This document shows, piece by piece, positions 46,396-58,023 of a stretch of 64,000 bases of DNA (position 1 is its first letter; each line of letters opens with the position of its first letter). A program made the translations under genes and the position numbers. A model generated the notes under the pieces. That model did not search any database. It was not told the DNA's origin and worked only from the letters and a program-made list of their open reading frames with translations. Source of the DNA: Aerolutibacter ruishenii (GTDB lineage Bacteria; Pseudomonadota; Gammaproteobacteria; Xanthomonadales; Xanthomonadaceae); NCBI RefSeq assembly GCF_007830115.1, contig NZ_VLKP01000001.1:62001-126000 (forward strand), in the 5' to 3' direction.

Positions 46396-47073
46396 TCAAC
46401 GCCCCGGCTCGTCATTCCACAGGATCTTGTGCAACTGCAGCTGGAAGCGCACCGGCACCCGGTCGGCCACGATCCAGTCGGCCAGCGCGCTGGGATCCAC
46501 CTGGCTGAAGCTGGGCGAGAACAGCACGTCGCAGGTCTCCGCCAGCCGCTGTGAGGCCACGACGCCCTTGGCCCACTCGTAGTCCTCGCGGCTGCAGATC
46601 ACGAACTTGACCTGGTCGTGCGCGGTCAGCAGCGGCAGGTTGGACCACAGGTTGCGTTCCACCTCGCCCGAGCCCGGGGTCTTGATGTCCAGCACGCGCG
46701 ACACGCGCAGGTCCACCGCACCGATGTCGATGGCGCCGGAGGTCTCCAGCGACACCTCGTAACCCTCGTCGCACAGGCGCCGCAGCAGTTCCACGCAACG
46801 CTTCTGCGCCAGCGGCTCGCCGCCGGTCACGCATACATGGCGCGCGCCGTACCGGGCCACTTCGTCCAGGATCGCGTCGAAGTCCCACCACTGGCCGCCA
46901 TGGAAGGCGTAGGCGGTATCGCAGTACTGGCAGCGCAGCGGGCAGCCGGTCAGCCGCACGAACACGGTCGGCCAGCCGATGCTGCGCGACTCGCCCTGCA
47001 GCGACAGGAAGATTTCGGTCAACCGCAGCCGCTCGGGCGACGCCGCGGCCGCCTCGGGGGAAACGGTGCTCAT
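46396..47073 (-). CDS. queE: 7-carboxy-7-deazaguanine synthase QueE (radical SAM)
   Basis: Radical-SAM enzyme producing CDG from CPH4 in queuosine synthesis, 225 residues. The cluster cysteines are C44, C48 and C51 in CPLRCQYC, and the SAM-binding glycines lie in VTGGEPLAQ. The N-terminal EIFLSLQGES is the family hallmark. It lies 9 bases after the cpoB stop and is likely part of the tol-pal-que transcript, as in many proteobacteria. Confidence 0.97.
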   Translation of the reverse strand: MSTVSPEAAAASPERLRLTEIFLSLQGESRSIGWPTVFVRLTGCPLRCQYCDTAYAFHGGQWWDFDAILDEVARYGARHVCVTGGEPLAQKRCVELLRRLCDEGYEVSLETSGAIDIGAVDLRVSRVLDIKTPGSGEVERNLWSNLPLLTAHDQVKFVICSREDYEWAKGVVASQRLAETCDVLFSPSFSQVDPSALADWIVADRVPVRFQLQLHKILWNDEPGR

Positions 47074-47082
47074 GCGGGTATT

Positions 47083-47916
47083 TTAGCGCGAGCTGCCGAG
47101 CCGGCCGAGCTCGATCGCGCGCAGCCGGTCCTGGGCGACGCGCGCGCCGTCCGTCCCCGGGTACCGGGCCACCACCGCCGCGAACGTGCGCTCGGCGGCA
47201 TCGAGCTGTTTCAGGCCCTGCTGGGCCAGGCCCTGCTTGAGCAGCCCGCCCGGGGCCTTGTCGTGGGTCGGGTAGCGCTCCACCAGCGCCCGGAACTGCT
47301 CCAGTGCCGGCGCGTAGTTCTGCGTGACGTAATAGCTTTCCCCCAGCCAGTACAGGGCGTTGGGTGCGTAGACGCCATTGGGGAACTGCTGCAGGAAGGC
47401 GAGGAACTGGCTCGAGGCGTCCGCGTAGCGGCCGTCCTTGAGCGTGGCGAAGGCGGCATCGTAGGCCGCGCGCTCGCCCGCACCTTCGCGCAGCTTGCCG
47501 GCGTCGCCGTAGACCGCCGGAGCGGCCTCGATCTGTGCCGGCCTGGTGGCCGACGCGGCACCCGGCGATGCGGTGGTGGCCGCAGCGCCGCCCTCCCGGA
47601 CGGGCGCCGCGGGAGCCGCGCCGCCTTCCAGCCGGTTCAAGCGGTCGTCCAGGTCCAGGTACTGCCGCTTGCCCGACTCCTGCAGCTGCCGGGTCAGTTG
47701 CTGCAGCTCCTCGACCTGCGCGCGCAGCGCCTGCACTTCCGACTTGAGCTGGTTCACTTCGTTGAGCAGGGCGATGTTGGCCTGGTTGTCACCCGCCCGC
47801 TGCTCCAGGATCGCCACCCGGTCGGCCAGGCTGGCACGCTGCGCCAACACCGGGGTGGCGGCCACGAGGGCCGCCACCAGGGTTGCACCGACCAGAAGTC
47901 CGCGCATGCCGATCAT
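47083..47916 (-). CDS. cpoB: Tol-Pal system protein CpoB/YbgF
   Basis: Periplasmic coordinator of peptidoglycan synthesis and outer-membrane constriction, 277 residues. It has a signal peptide (cleavage near residue 25, VLAQ), an N-terminal coiled coil (about 40-100, trimerisation), a low-complexity Ala/Pro linker and TPR repeats from about 150 to 270. The ATG overlaps the pal stop in a TGATG junction, fixing the start. In E. coli it works with PBP1B and TolA; both partners are encoded in this window. Confidence 0.94.
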   Translation of the reverse strand: MIGMRGLLVGATLVAALVAATPVLAQRASLADRVAILEQRAGDNQANIALLNEVNQLKSEVQALRAQVEELQQLTRQLQESGKRQYLDLDDRLNRLEGGAAPAAPVREGGAAATTASPGAASATRPAQIEAAPAVYGDAGKLREGAGERAAYDAAFATLKDGRYADASSQFLAFLQQFPNGVYAPNALYWLGESYYVTQNYAPALEQFRALVERYPTHDKAPGGLLKQGLAQQGLKQLDAAERTFAAVVARYPGTDGARVAQDRLRAIELGRLGSSR

Positions 47917-48431
47917 CACTTGGTGGTGTAGATGATCTCGACACGGCGGTTCTTGGCCCAGCAGTCCTCGTTGGACTCGGTGCACACCGGCATTTCCTCA
48001 CCGGAGCTGTTCACCATCTGCTGGCTGGCCGAACCACCGTTGGCCTGCAGCGCCGACGACACGGCATTGCCACGGCGCTCGCCCAGGCCCAGGTTGTACT
48101 CGCGGCTGCCGCGCTCGTCGGCGTGGCCCTGCAGGGTCATGCGCGAGCTCGGACGGTCACGCAGGTACTTGGCGTGGCAGCCCACGGCGGCCTGGAACTC
48201 CGGACGCAGCACGTCTTGGTCGAAGTCGAAGTAGATCACGCGCTGGCGCAGGCAGGCGTCGCTGTCCAGGTCGGCCGGACCGTACAGGCCCGGGGTCGTC
48301 GCGGGCTGGGTGACCGGCGCGGTCTCGACCGGGGTGGTGTCGGCCGGCGGGGCCTCCTTCACCTTCTTCGAGCAGGCAACGGCGGCCGTGCAGAGCACGG
48401 CGGCGAGGACGATACGGGCGGTGCTGTTCAT
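47916..48431 (-). CDS. pal: Peptidoglycan-associated lipoprotein Pal
   Basis: Outer-membrane lipoprotein of 171 residues binding peptidoglycan through an OmpA-like domain. The signal sequence ends in AVAC with the lipidated cysteine at residue 20. A Thr/Pro-rich linker follows, then the OmpA domain (about 60-170) with VIYFDFDQDVL, LQGHADERGSREYNLGLGERR and the final NRRVEI. Together with TolB it forms the outer part of the Tol-Pal system. Confidence 0.97.
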   Translation of the reverse strand: MNSTARIVLAAVLCTAAVACSKKVKEAPPADTTPVETAPVTQPATTPGLYGPADLDSDACLRQRVIYFDFDQDVLRPEFQAAVGCHAKYLRDRPSSRMTLQGHADERGSREYNLGLGERRGNAVSSALQANGGSASQQMVNSSGEEMPVCTESNEDCWAKNRRVEIIYTTK

Positions 48432-48464
48432 GATGACTCCTGGTCAGAACATGGTGCGGGTGGA

Positions 48465-48487
48465 TTGGGCCGGGCCCTCTGGCCCAA
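48465..48487 (-). other. Hairpin between tolB and pal
   Basis: Stem ttgggcc/ggcccaa with a 9-base loop in the 92-base gap between the tolB stop and the pal start. No T-run follows. It could stabilise the mRNA end or tune the pal to tolB ratio; this is speculative. Confidence 0.35.
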
Positions 48488-48523
48488 CCGGTAGAAACGG
48501 GGTGTCTCAGGCGTCCATGCCCC

Positions 48524-49849
48524 TCATTGCGCCGCCTGGGCCCGGAACGGACCCCAGGCCGGTTCCCGGACGTCGCCGCCCGACAGGACCAGACGCTGCC
48601 GGACGCGGGCATCAGCCGACACGGCGTACAGTACGCCGCGGCGCCCCTCGCGTGCCGCGTACAGCACCATCGAGGCATTGGGCGCGAAGCTGGGCGACTC
48701 GTCCAGCGAACCGGGCGACAGCGTACTCCAACGCGGCGTGCCAAAGCTGGCATCCATCAGCGCCACGCGGTAGTTGTTGCCCGCACCCTGCGCGGTCGCG
48801 ATCTTCTTGCCGTCGGCCGACACCGTGGCGCTGGCGTTGTAGCTGCCCTGGAAGGTCACCCGGCTGGCGCTGCCGCCGCTGGCGGAGACCTGGTAGATCT
48901 GCGGGCGGCCACCCCGGTCGGAAGTGAAGTACACGCTGCCGCCGTCCGCGTTCCACACCGGTTCGGTGTCGATGCCGAAGTGGTTGGTCAGCTGGGTCAG
49001 CGCTCGGCTGCCCAGGTCCATCACGTAGATCTCCGGATTGCCGCTGCGCGACAGCGTCATCGCCATGCGCCGGCCGTCGGGCGAGAACGCGGGCGCACCG
49101 TTGATCCCGCGGTAGCGGGCAATCGATTCGCGCTGTCCGGTGTTGATGTCCTGCACGAAGATCGTGGAGCTTCCGTTCTCGAAGGTGACGTAGGCCAGGC
49201 GGTTGCCGTCCGGGCTCCACGAGGGCGACAGGATCGGCTCGGACGAGTTGACCACGGCCTGCGGGTTGTAGCCATCGCTGTCGGCGACCAGCAACGCATA
49301 ACGTGCCCCGGCGCCCACGCCCGAAGCAGTCACGTACGCGATGCGGGTGAAGAACGCGCCGCGCACGCCGAGGATCTTCTCGTACACCGCATCGGCGATC
49401 TGGTGGGCCACGTCGCGCAGGGCGCTGCCGCGCGCGGTCATCGCAAAACCGAGCAGCCGCTGCTGCTTGGCCACGTCGAACAGTTCGTATTCCACCCGGT
49501 AGCTGCCCATGCCGCCGTCAAGCACCCGGCCGACCAGCAGGAAGTCCTGGTTGAGGGCCCGCCAGGTGGGGTAATTGACCTCGCTGCCGCGGGTGGGCCG
49601 CTCCACCAGGTCGCGGTCCGGCAGGCCACGGAACTGACCCGAGCGCTCCAGGTCGGCCCGCACCACCTGCGCGACATCGGTCTCCGGCGTCCCCGCGCTG
49701 CCCTGGTAAGGCATGGGGACCACGGCGATCGGCAGTGCGGCGGCATTGCCGCCGATCACGTCGATTTCCAGACCCTGCTGCTGCGCAGTGGCGGCGAAGG
49801 GCAGCAGGAGGGCGAGCAACGCGGCCCACCAGGGGGTGTTTCGATTCAT
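48524..49849 (-). CDS. tolB: Tol-Pal system beta-propeller protein TolB
   Basis: Periplasmic beta-propeller protein of 441 residues that binds Pal. It has a signal peptide (cleavage after about A22) and an N-terminal alpha/beta domain, then WD40-like PD repeats with SPDG signatures ([28 protein letters not shown]). The ATG at 49849 gives a normal signal peptide; another ATG four codons upstream (49861) is possible. It is preceded by tolA across 115 bases. Confidence 0.96.
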   Translation of the reverse strand: MNRNTPWWAALLALLLPFAATAQQQGLEIDVIGGNAAALPIAVVPMPYQGSAGTPETDVAQVVRADLERSGQFRGLPDRDLVERPTRGSEVNYPTWRALNQDFLLVGRVLDGGMGSYRVEYELFDVAKQQRLLGFAMTARGSALRDVAHQIADAVYEKILGVRGAFFTRIAYVTASGVGAGARYALLVADSDGYNPQAVVNSSEPILSPSWSPDGNRLAYVTFENGSSTIFVQDINTGQRESIARYRGINGAPAFSPDGRRMAMTLSRSGNPEIYVMDLGSRALTQLTNHFGIDTEPVWNADGGSVYFTSDRGGRPQIYQVSASGGSASRVTFQGSYNASATVSADGKKIATAQGAGNNYRVALMDASFGTPRWSTLSPGSLDESPSFAPNASMVLYAAREGRRGVLYAVSADARVRQRLVLSGGDVREPAWGPFRAQAAQ

Positions 49850-49964
49850 CGGCAAGTCCATCGGGGGGAACCTGAACAGTCTTAACAGCTTGGCTGTGAA
49901 CGCGGCCTCAAAGCTGAACGGATACCGAACACGGCCGCTCCGGGTGCCAGGAGCGCGGGTGCGG

Positions 49965-50932
49965 TCAACGGTCCTGGGCGCGGAAATTGATGGTCAGGTT
50001 ACGGTTGAAGACCGTCTCGAAGCCGGCATACGGCAACGGATCGGCCTTCAGCACCGCACGCTTGATCGACTCCTGGCCGGCCTCGTCGTAGGCGCAGGGT
50101 GAAGTGACCTGCACGTCCATGACGTTGCCGCCTGGCAACTGGCGGATGACGAGGCGGCAAGGCGCGCCTGCCGGCACCGATTCCGGGCGGGTCCACTTGG
50201 CGTTGATGGCGGCCTGCAGCGCTGCGATGTACTGGGCAAGCAGCCCCTGGTCCACGCCCCCGCTGCCCGCACGTGCCCCGCTGGCGCTGGCATCCGCGCG
50301 CGCGGCCTGCTCCGAGGCCGCTGCCGCGCGCGCGTCGGCGATGCGCTGCAACTCGGCCTGGGCCACCTTGGCGTCACGGGCCGCGAGCGCCTTCAGGCGT
50401 TTGATTTCGGCCAACTGCTTCTGGCGTTCCTGCTCCTGCCGGGCCAGGCGCTGCCTGCGCTCGGCCTCTTCCTGGCGCTTCTGTTCGGTCAGGTCCACCT
50501 GCTCCTGGCGGCGCTTGGCTTCCTGCACCCTGGTCTCGGTGGCGGGCGTTGGCGTCGGACGGTCCACCACCGCGTCCTGGTTGCGCTCGTCGGGATTGAC
50601 CAGCAGCTCCTGCGGCGCGCTCTGCCGCGGCGCCACCTCTTCCTGCGGCACCGGCTCGGGCAAGGGTTGTGGCACGGGCGCCTCCTCCTCCTCGACCGGT
50701 TCGGGCAGCGGCTGGGACTCGGCGACCGGCTCGGGGCGATTGGCCAGCGTGCGTTGCATCGCCCGCGACAGGTCGCTGGCGTCCACCAGCTCGGCCGACA
50801 CCGGCGACCCCGCCGCGGACGGCGGTCGCTGCGCCTTGGTCCACCACAGGCCCGCGAACATCACCAGGAGCACCAGCGCATGCAACAGCACCGCCAGTCC
50901 GATCGCGCGCGAGGTATCGGCGCGGGTTTCCC

Positions 50933-50936
<4 letters not shown>
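49965..50936 (-). CDS. tolA: Cell envelope integrity protein TolA
   Basis: Inner-membrane protein of 323 residues with one anchor helix (about 10-30), a Pro/Glu-rich part, a long Ala/Arg/Glu/Lys helical domain spanning the periplasm (about 120-220) and the C-terminal TolA domain (about 225-323) with a [11 protein letters not shown] segment. The start overlaps tolR by 4 bases (ATGA). It transmits TolQR energy to TolB-Pal. Confidence 0.95.
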
Positions 50937-51373
<437 letters not shown>

Positions 51374-51376
51374 CGA

Positions 51377-52168
51377 TCAGGCCTCGTCGAGTTGCGACTG
51401 GCGCTGCAGGATCGAGGAGAACTCCTCGGAGAACGCGTCATAACGCACGGCGATGCGCTCGACCTTGGTGGCGAAGCGGTTGTACGCCCACACCGCCGGG
51501 ATCGCGGCGAACAGGCCCATCGCGGTGGCCACCAGCGCTTCGGAAATACCCGGCGCCACGGTGGCGATGGTCGCTTCCTTCAGCTGCGCCAGGCCCTGGA
51601 ACGAGATCATGATGCCCCACACCGTGCCGAACAGGCCGATGTACGGGCTGATGGAGCCGACGTTGGCGAGGAACTCCAGGTTGTGCTCCAACCCATCGAT
51701 CTCGCGCGAGGTGGTGGCGCGCATGGCGCGCTGCGCGCCTTCCAGCTGGATGCGCGGGTCGGCGCCCTTGCGCTGGCGCACGCGGTTGAACTCGCGGAAA
51801 CCGGCTTCGAAGATCGCCTCCATGCCGCCGACGTCGCGGCTGCGCTCGGTCGCGCCGGCGTACAGCTTGGACAGCTCGGCGCCCGACCAGAAGCGTTCCT
51901 CGAAGTGCTCGGCTTCCTTGGCGGCGCGATCGAGCACCGACTTCTTGCGGAAGATGATCGCCCACGAGGCGATGGACGCCAGAAGCAGGATCGCCATCAC
52001 CAGCTGCACCGGCAGGCTGGCGTGCAGGATCAGCTGCAGCAGGTTGAGGCCATTGTCGCCCGCGGCGGCGGCACCCACGGTACTGGCGACATCCGCCACC
52101 GTGCTGGCAGGGGCCTCCTCAGGCAGAGCTTCGGCGGTGGCCTGCAGCGCGGTCAACAGATACGTCAT
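51377..52168 (-). CDS. tolQ: Tol-Pal system protein TolQ
   Basis: MotA/TolQ/ExbB-family proton-channel subunit of 263 residues with three membrane helices: one near 40-62, and two in the C-terminal half, where FLANVGSISPYIGLFGTVWG lies, the family signature. The N-terminus is longer than in E. coli TolQ by about 30 Ala/Glu-rich residues. The ATG at 52168 is used; the upstream frame is not conserved in kind. It lies 99 bases after ybgC. Confidence 0.95.
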   Translation of the reverse strand: MTYLLTALQATAEALPEEAPASTVADVASTVGAAAAGDNGLNLLQLILHASLPVQLVMAILLLASIASWAIIFRKKSVLDRAAKEAEHFEERFWSGAELSKLYAGATERSRDVGGMEAIFEAGFREFNRVRQRKGADPRIQLEGAQRAMRATTSREIDGLEHNLEFLANVGSISPYIGLFGTVWGIMISFQGLAQLKEATIATVAPGISEALVATAMGLFAAIPAVWAYNRFATKVERIAVRYDAFSEEFSSILQRQSQLDEA

Positions 52169-52267
52169 TGCTCGATTCTCCGTGCCCCGTGGGGCCTGAC
52201 AGGCGCGGTGCGGTGCGCGCCGACGGTGGTTCCGGGTTGTGTGTTGCATGCGGCCTTGCGGCCTGCA

Positions 52268-52720
52268 CTACGGGTTGGTCTGCAGCGGATCGTCCGGCTG
52301 TTGTTCCGGCAGATGCGCCTGCAGCTGACCCAGTAGCGGCTGCGGGATGCCCCGTGGCCGGAAGCTGTCGGCATGCAGCGCGGCGATCCGGACCTGCGCG
52401 GTGACCAGCAGTTCATCGCCACGGCGGATGGACTGCGCGAACACCATGCTGGCCTTGCGGCACTCCTGCACCGCCGCGGTGATGGACAGTGCATCGTCCA
52501 ACCGCGCCGGCTTCAGGAAGTCGATCTCCATCGCACGCACCACGAACACCAGACCGTATTCGTTGCGCAACAGTTCCTGCCCATAGCCCTGCGCGCGCAT
52601 CCATTCGGTGCGCGCGCGTTCCATGAAGGCCAGGTACTGCGCGTGGTAGACCACGCCTCCTGCGTCGGTATCTTCCCAGTAAACGCGTGCAGGCCAACTG
52701 AACAAAGGCTCAACCGCCAT
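52268..52720 (-). CDS. ybgC: Acyl-CoA thioesterase YbgC
   Basis: Hotdog-fold thioesterase of 150 residues, regularly first in the tol-pal cluster. The catalytic motif [15 protein letters not shown] includes D19 and H26. The ATG at 52720 overlaps the ruvB stop by 11 bases and follows AAGGTG; a GTG at 52744 would need a longer overlap. In the family it acts on short acyl-CoA or acyl-ACP at the membrane. Confidence 0.95.
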   Translation of the reverse strand: MAVEPLFSWPARVYWEDTDAGGVVYHAQYLAFMERARTEWMRAQGYGQELLRNEYGLVFVVRAMEIDFLKPARLDDALSITAAVQECRKASMVFAQSIRRGDELLVTAQVRIAALHADSFRPRGIPQPLLGQLQAHLPEQQPDDPLQTNP

Positions 52721-53750
52721 CGCCGTCACCTTCGAAAAGCCCACCCGTTCCCGTTTTCGGCTTCAGCCCGATGTGGCGGTATGCCTTGGCGGTGGCCATG
52801 CGGCCACGCGCGGTGCGGATCAGGTAGCCCTGCTGGATCAGGTACGGCTCGATCACGTCCTCCAGCGTGCCGCGCTCCTCGCTGAGGGCGGCGGCCAGCG
52901 ACTCCACGCCGACCGGGCCACCGTCGAACGACTCGATGATGGTACGGACCAGGCGGCGATCGAGGTCATCGAAGCCCTGCGGGTCGACCTTGAGCATGGC
53001 CATGGCCGCATCGGCGGCGTCACGGGTGATGCCGCCACCGGTCTTGACCTGGGCGTAGTCGCGCACGCGGCGCAGCAGGCGGTTGGCGATGCGCGGAGTG
53101 CCACGCGAGCGCTTGGCGATCTCCGCCGCGCCCTCGGGTTCGCAGGCGATGCCGAGGATCTGCGCCGAACGGCGCACGATGCGGGTCAGTTCCTCGGCGT
53201 CGTAGAACTCCAGGCGCTGCACGATGCCGAAGCGGTCGCGCAGCGGCGCGGTCAGCAGGCCGGCGCGGGTGGTGGCGCCGATCAGGGTGAACGGCGGCAG
53301 GTCCAGCTTGATCGAGCGCGCGGCCGGGCCTTCGCCGATCATGATGTCGATCTGGAAGTCCTCCATCGCCGGGTACAGCACCTCCTCGATCGCGGGCGAA
53401 AGGCGGTGGATCTCATCGACGAACAGCACGTCGTGCGGCTGCAGGTTGGTCAGCAGCGCCGCGAGGTCACCGGCCTTCTCGATCACCGGGCCGGAGGTCT
53501 GGCGCAGGTTGACGCCCAGTTCGTTGGCGATGACGTGGCTGAGGGTGGTCTTGCCCAGGCCCGGCGGGCCGAAGATCAGCACGTGGTCGAGCGCCTCGCC
53601 ACGGCCCTTGGCGGCCTCGATGTAGATCTTCATCTGCTCGCGGACCGGTACCTGGCCGAGGTACTCGTCCAGCCGCTTGGGACGGATGGAGGCTTCGATC
53701 GCTTCGTCTTCGCGGGTGGCGCCGGGGGCGATGATGCGGGGGTCGTTCAT
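52710..53750 (-). CDS. ruvB: Holliday junction branch migration ATPase RuvB
   Basis: AAA+ motor of 346 residues with Walker [10 protein letters not shown] (61-69), Walker B VDEIH (111-115), sensor region LIGATTRAG and an arginine finger in RDRFGI. The C-terminal winged helix carries [16 protein letters not shown]. It acts with RuvA and RuvC, encoded about 3.2 kb upstream on the same strand beyond kup and an LLM oxidoreductase gene. Confidence 0.98.
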   Translation of the reverse strand: MNDPRIIAPGATREDEAIEASIRPKRLDEYLGQVPVREQMKIYIEAAKGRGEALDHVLIFGPPGLGKTTLSHVIANELGVNLRQTSGPVIEKAGDLAALLTNLQPHDVLFVDEIHRLSPAIEEVLYPAMEDFQIDIMIGEGPAARSIKLDLPPFTLIGATTRAGLLTAPLRDRFGIVQRLEFYDAEELTRIVRRSAQILGIACEPEGAAEIAKRSRGTPRIANRLLRRVRDYAQVKTGGGITRDAADAAMAMLKVDPQGFDDLDRRLVRTIIESFDGGPVGVESLAAALSEERGTLEDVIEPYLIQQGYLIRTARGRMATAKAYRHIGLKPKTGTGGLFEGDGDGG

Positions 53751-53850
53751 CGGGCTATGTTCGCATGCCCCGCCGCCGACCGGCACCGCCCGCACCGCCC
53801 TGGGTGGGCCGCAGCGAAGCCCGGGAACGGCGGCGGGCGAGGCCCGCCAC

Positions 53851-54846
53851 TCATGCGACGCCGGTGAACGCCTCGCTGGCCAGCCGGAAGGAGTGCTTGC
53901 GCGCCTCATGGTCGAAGATGTTGCCGGTCAGCATCAATTCGTCGGGGCGATGGCGCTGGACGAAATCGGCGATACCCTCGCGCAGGTCCCGGGCGTCGCC
54001 GACCACGCTGCATGCCAGCGCCTGCATGGCCGTCGCCTTTTCCGCAGGCGTGCAGATCGCATCGATATCGTCGATGGGCGGCGGGACCAGTCCCTGCTCC
54101 CCGCGCCGCAGGCGCACGAATGTCTGCTGCAGGGTAGTGAACAGGCGCGTCGCCTCGGCACGGGTGTCGGCGCCGATCACGTTCATGGCCAGCATCGCAT
54201 GCGGTTGCTTCAGGCGCGCCGACGGGCGGAAATCGCGGTGGTACAGGGCCATCGCCTCCTCCATCGCCGCCGGCGCGAAATGCGAGGCGAACGAGTACGG
54301 CAGGCCCAGCGCCGCTGCCAGGCGCGCGCCGAACAGGCTGGAGCCAAGGATCCACACCGGCACCTCCAGACCCGCACCGGGCACGGCCTGCACCGCCTGT
54401 CCGGGCTGCACCGGCCCGAAGTAGTGCAGCACCTCCTGCACGTCCTGGGGGAACGCATCGGCGCTGTCGTGATAGCGCCGCAGGGCACGCGCGGTGGCAT
54501 GGTCGGTGCCTGGGGCGCGCCCCAGGCCCAGGTCGATGCGGCCGGGATACAGCGAGGCCAGGGTGCCGAACTGCTCGGCCACCTGCAGCGGCGCGTGGTT
54601 GGGCAGCATCACCCCACCGGCACCGACCCGGATGCTGGACGTGCCGCCAGCGACGTGGCCGATCAACACCGCCGTGGCGGCGCTGGCGATGCCCGGCATG
54701 TTGTGGTGCTCGGCCAGCCAGTAACGCGTGTAGCCCAGCGATTCGGCGTGCCGGGCCAGGTCCAGCGCATTGGCGAACGCCTGCGCGGGCGTGCCGCCCT
54801 CGGTAACCGGGGCCAGGTCGAGCAGGGAGTACGGGATCGTGGTCAT
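53851..54846 (-). CDS. LLM-class flavin-dependent oxidoreductase
   Basis: Luciferase-like monooxygenase superfamily protein of 331 residues. Family features are [12 protein letters not shown] at the N-terminus, [34 protein letters not shown] and [17 protein letters not shown]. These match the YhbW/MsnO8-like subgroup whose substrates are not known. The ATG at 54846 is the family start. It sits between kup and ruvB, interrupting the usual ruv gene run, with gaps of 74 and 100 bases, so it may have its own promoter. Confidence 0.88.
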   Translation of the reverse strand: MTTIPYSLLDLAPVTEGGTPAQAFANALDLARHAESLGYTRYWLAEHHNMPGIASAATAVLIGHVAGGTSSIRVGAGGVMLPNHAPLQVAEQFGTLASLYPGRIDLGLGRAPGTDHATARALRRYHDSADAFPQDVQEVLHYFGPVQPGQAVQAVPGAGLEVPVWILGSSLFGARLAAALGLPYSFASHFAPAAMEEAMALYHRDFRPSARLKQPHAMLAMNVIGADTRAEATRLFTTLQQTFVRLRRGEQGLVPPPIDDIDAICTPAEKATAMQALACSVVGDARDLREGIADFVQRHRPDELMLTGNIFDHEARKHSFRLASEAFTGVA

Positions 54847-54920
54847 CCCACCCAGATGCCGGCGGCGGCGGCGGGATTCAAGGCCGGGCCGCGCTACCAC
54901 GCGATGGCATCGCGCCGGCC

Positions 54921-56867
54921 TCAGATCTCGACCTGCGCCCCCAGCTCCACCAGCCGGTTGCCGGGAATCCGGAAGAATCCGGTCGCCGGTGCCGCGTTGC
55001 GGTGCATGAAAGCGAACAGCCGGTCGCGCCACACCGGCATGCCGCGATGGGCACTGGCCACCACCGTCTCGCGGCTGGCGAAATAGGTGGTGTCCATCGG
55101 GTCGAAATAAATGCCGTCCTGGTCGCACGAGCGCATCAGCGCCAGCGGCACATCCGGGGTTTCCATGAAGCCGAACCGGACCAGCACGCGATGGAAGTCC
55201 TCGCCGATGGCATCGATCTTCAACCGCTTGTCCTTCGGCGCGTACGGCACCGTCAGCGTCTCCACGGTCAGGAACACGTTGCGCTCGTGCAGCACCTTGT
55301 TGTGCTTGAGGTTGTGCAGCAACGCATGCGGCACCACCCCGGTCTGCGCGGTCATGAATACCGCCGTGCCCGGTACGCGCACCGGCGGCGCCAGCATCAG
55401 GCCGGGCAGGAACGTATCCAGCTGGATGCCTTCCTTCTGGATCTCGGCGTGCAGCAGCTCGCGGCCTCGGCGCCAGGTGCGCAGCAGGGTGAACACGATC
55501 AGGCCCAGCATCACCGGGAACCAGGCCCCATCAAAGAACTTGGCGCCGTTGGCGATCACGAAACCCACGTCGACGATGAAGAACACCACGCAAAGCGGCA
55601 GCACCCACATGCGCCAGCGCGGCCACAGTGCATACGCGACCAGGGCCAGCAGCAGGGTGTCGATCAGCATCGTCGCCGATACCGAAATGCCATAGGCCGA
55701 GGCCAGTGCGGTGGAACTGCGGAACATCAGCACCACCGCGAACACGGCGATCATCAGCATCCAGTTGATGTAGGGGATGTAGATCTGGCCGATCGTGGCA
55801 CTGGAGGTGTGCTTGATGCCCATGCGCGGGATATACCCCAGCTGCATGGCCTGTCGCGCTACCGAGTACGCGCCGGTAATCACTGCCTGCGACGCAATGA
55901 CCGCCGCCGCGGTGGCCAGCACGATCATCGGGTAAAGCGCCCAGCGGGGCACCGACTCGTAGAACGGGTTGATCACCGCCTCCGGGTGACCGAGGACGAA
56001 CGCCCCCTGCCCCAGGTAGTTCAGCATCAGGCTGGGCAGGACAAGGATGTACCAGCCATAGCGGATCGGTCGCGCGCCGAAATGGCCCATGTCGGCATAA
56101 AGCGCCTCGCCGCCGGTGACGGCCAGCACCACCACGCCCAGGATCAGCACCGAGTGCGAACCATGTTCCCAGAAGAAGCGAGCGCCCCACATCGGATTCA
56201 ACGCCTTGAGCACCTCCGGTCCCTGCATGATGTTGTGGATGCCGATGGCTGCCAGCGCCAGGAACCACACGCAGGTGATGGGGCCGAAGACGCGCCCGAC
56301 CTTCTCGGTGCCATAGCGCTGCGCGATGAACACCGCCAGCAGGATCACCAGTGAAGCCGGCACGATGAACCGGTGCAGCCCGGGAGCGGCCACCTCCAGG
56401 CCTTCGACCGCGCCGAGCACGGTGATGGCCGGGGTGATGACGCTGTCGCCGAAGAACAGCGAGGCGCCGAAAATGCCGAGGATGCCGATGACGTAGGCCG
56501 CCTTGCCGCCCTTGGGCAGCGTGCGCTGCGCCAGCGTCATCAGCGCCATGATGCCGCCCTCGCCGTCGTTGTCGGCGCGCATGATGATGCTGACGTACTT
56601 GAGCGTCACCACGATCATCAGCGCCCAGAACACCAGCGACAGGATGCCCAGCACGGTGTCGTGGTTGCCCACCAGGCCGAAGTGCGGCGAGAACGCCTCC
56701 TTCAACGTGTACAGCGGGCTGGTACCGATGTCACCAAAGACGACGCCGATGGCGCCGACGACGAGACCGGCCAGCCCCTGCTTGCCGTGACCGTTGGAGG
56801 TGTCGTGCGATGCCGGGGTGGCGGGAACGGTGGAGGCCATGGAAGGGTCTGCTTGGAGGGCGGCCAT
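54921..56867 (-). CDS. kup: Low-affinity potassium uptake protein Kup
   Basis: KUP/HAK-family K+ transporter, 648 residues with about twelve membrane helices and a C-terminal cytoplasmic domain. The N-terminal family signature [17 protein letters not shown] is clear, as is [20 protein letters not shown] codons at 56867 and 56840 are both possible; the longer is given. It lies 16 bases after ruvA on the same strand. It may be cotranscribed with ruvCA. Confidence 0.95.
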   Translation of the reverse strand: MAALQADPSMASTVPATPASHDTSNGHGKQGLAGLVVGAIGVVFGDIGTSPLYTLKEAFSPHFGLVGNHDTVLGILSLVFWALMIVVTLKYVSIIMRADNDGEGGIMALMTLAQRTLPKGGKAAYVIGILGIFGASLFFGDSVITPAITVLGAVEGLEVAAPGLHRFIVPASLVILLAVFIAQRYGTEKVGRVFGPITCVWFLALAAIGIHNIMQGPEVLKALNPMWGARFFWEHGSHSVLILGVVVLAVTGGEALYADMGHFGARPIRYGWYILVLPSLMLNYLGQGAFVLGHPEAVINPFYESVPRWALYPMIVLATAAAVIASQAVITGAYSVARQAMQLGYIPRMGIKHTSSATIGQIYIPYINWMLMIAVFAVVLMFRSSTALASAYGISVSATMLIDTLLLALVAYALWPRWRMWVLPLCVVFFIVDVGFVIANGAKFFDGAWFPVMLGLIVFTLLRTWRRGRELLHAEIQKEGIQLDTFLPGLMLAPPVRVPGTAVFMTAQTGVVPHALLHNLKHNKVLHERNVFLTVETLTVPYAPKDKRLKIDAIGEDFHRVLVRFGFMETPDVPLALMRSCDQDGIYFDPMDTTYFASRETVVASAHRGMPVWRDRLFAFMHRNAAPATGFFRIPGNRLVELGAQVEI

Positions 56868-56883
56868 TCGGGCCGCCGACAGG

Positions 56884-57474
56884 TCAGCGAAGGGCGGACT
56901 TTAGCGCTTTACGGATGATGGTGGCGGCATCGTCGCCGGCTTCGGTGGCGTCGCGCGCCATGCGGGCGGCTTCGGCCGGCTTGTAGCCCAGCTGCTGCAG
57001 GGCGATGACCGCCTCGGACTGGGCGTCGGCGGGGGCGCCGGGTGCATTGAGCGTGGTGCCGGCGCCGGCCAGGTCGGCGGCGCGGTCGCGCAGTTCCACC
57101 ACCATGCGCTCGGCGGTCTTCTTGCCGATGCCGGGGATGCGGGTCAGCGCGGTGATGTCGCCGGCCTGCACCAGCCGCGCGAACTCGTCGACGGACACGC
57201 CGGACAGCACGGCCAGCGCGATCTTCGCGCCAATGCCGGTGACCTTCTGCACGTCGCGGAACAGGCGCCGCTCGGCCTCGCGCAGGAAGCCGTACAGCGA
57301 CACGCTGTCCTCCTTCTGCGCGTAGTGGGTGAACAGCGCCACCTCGCGGCCGAGGTCGGGCAGGTCGTAGAAGGTACTCATCGGCGCCTCCAGCTCGTAA
57401 CCCACGCCGTGCACGTCCACCACCAGCCATGGCGGCTGCTTGTGGACCAGGGTGCCCTTGAGGCGTCCGATCAT
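56884..57474 (-). CDS. ruvA: Holliday junction DNA-binding protein RuvA
   Basis: Tetrameric Holliday junction binder of 196 residues: N-terminal OB domain ([20 protein letters not shown]), two HhH motifs in the middle ([15 protein letters not shown] and [16 protein letters not shown]) and the C-terminal RuvB-binding domain ([15 protein letters not shown]). It starts 4 bases after the ruvC stop. Confidence 0.98.
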   Translation of the reverse strand: MIGRLKGTLVHKQPPWLVVDVHGVGYELEAPMSTFYDLPDLGREVALFTHYAQKEDSVSLYGFLREAERRLFRDVQKVTGIGAKIALAVLSGVSVDEFARLVQAGDITALTRIPGIGKKTAERMVVELRDRAADLAGAGTTLNAPGAPADAQSEAVIALQQLGYKPAEAARMARDATEAGDDAATIIRKALKSALR

Positions 57475-57478
57475 GCGG

Positions 57479-58006
57479 TCATGCTCCCTTGCGGCGCAGC
57501 AGCGCGGTGGCCACGCCGGTGCGCGCGGCGGTTTCGCGCATGTGCGCGTGGGTCAGGGCGATGGCCAGCGCGTCGGCCGCGTCGGCCTGCAGCTTCATCG
57601 CGGGCAGGTTCAGCAGCAGGCGCACCATGTGCTGCACCTGCTCCTTGTCGGCGGCGCCGCGGCCGACCAGCGACTGCTTGACCACGCGCGGGCCGTATTC
57701 GGCGATCGGCACTTTGCGCCGCACCACCGTGGCCAGCGCGGCGCCGCGGGCGTGGCCCAGCTTCAGCGCCGAGGTCGCGGACTTGTCCATGAACACGCTT
57801 TCGATGGCCACTTCCTGCGGCTGCCACTCGTCCAGCACGCGCTCCAGGCCTTCGCACAACAGGCCCAGCCGCGACGGGAAATCCTCGGCGTCGAGCAGCA
57901 CCAGCGCCTCGCAGTGCACGTAGGTGCAGCGGCCGCCGGGCGCGACATCGATGATGCCCACGCCGGTGCGCTGCGAACCCGGGTCGATGCCGAGGATGCG
58001 GGTCAC
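57479..58006 (-). CDS. ruvC: Holliday junction endonuclease RuvC
   Basis: Resolvase of 175 residues with the four catalytic acids D8 ([10 protein letters not shown]), E69 (VAIESVF), D142 and D145 (ADAADALA). Length and order match the family. It follows yebC after 17 bases, the common yebC-ruvC-ruvA order. Confidence 0.98.
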   Translation of the reverse strand: MTRILGIDPGSQRTGVGIIDVAPGGRCTYVHCEALVLLDAEDFPSRLGLLCEGLERVLDEWQPQEVAIESVFMDKSATSALKLGHARGAALATVVRRKVPIAEYGPRVVKQSLVGRGAADKEQVQHMVRLLLNLPAMKLQADAADALAIALTHAHMRETAARTGVATALLRRKGA

Positions 58007-58023
58007 GGGATTGGCCTGCGCCG

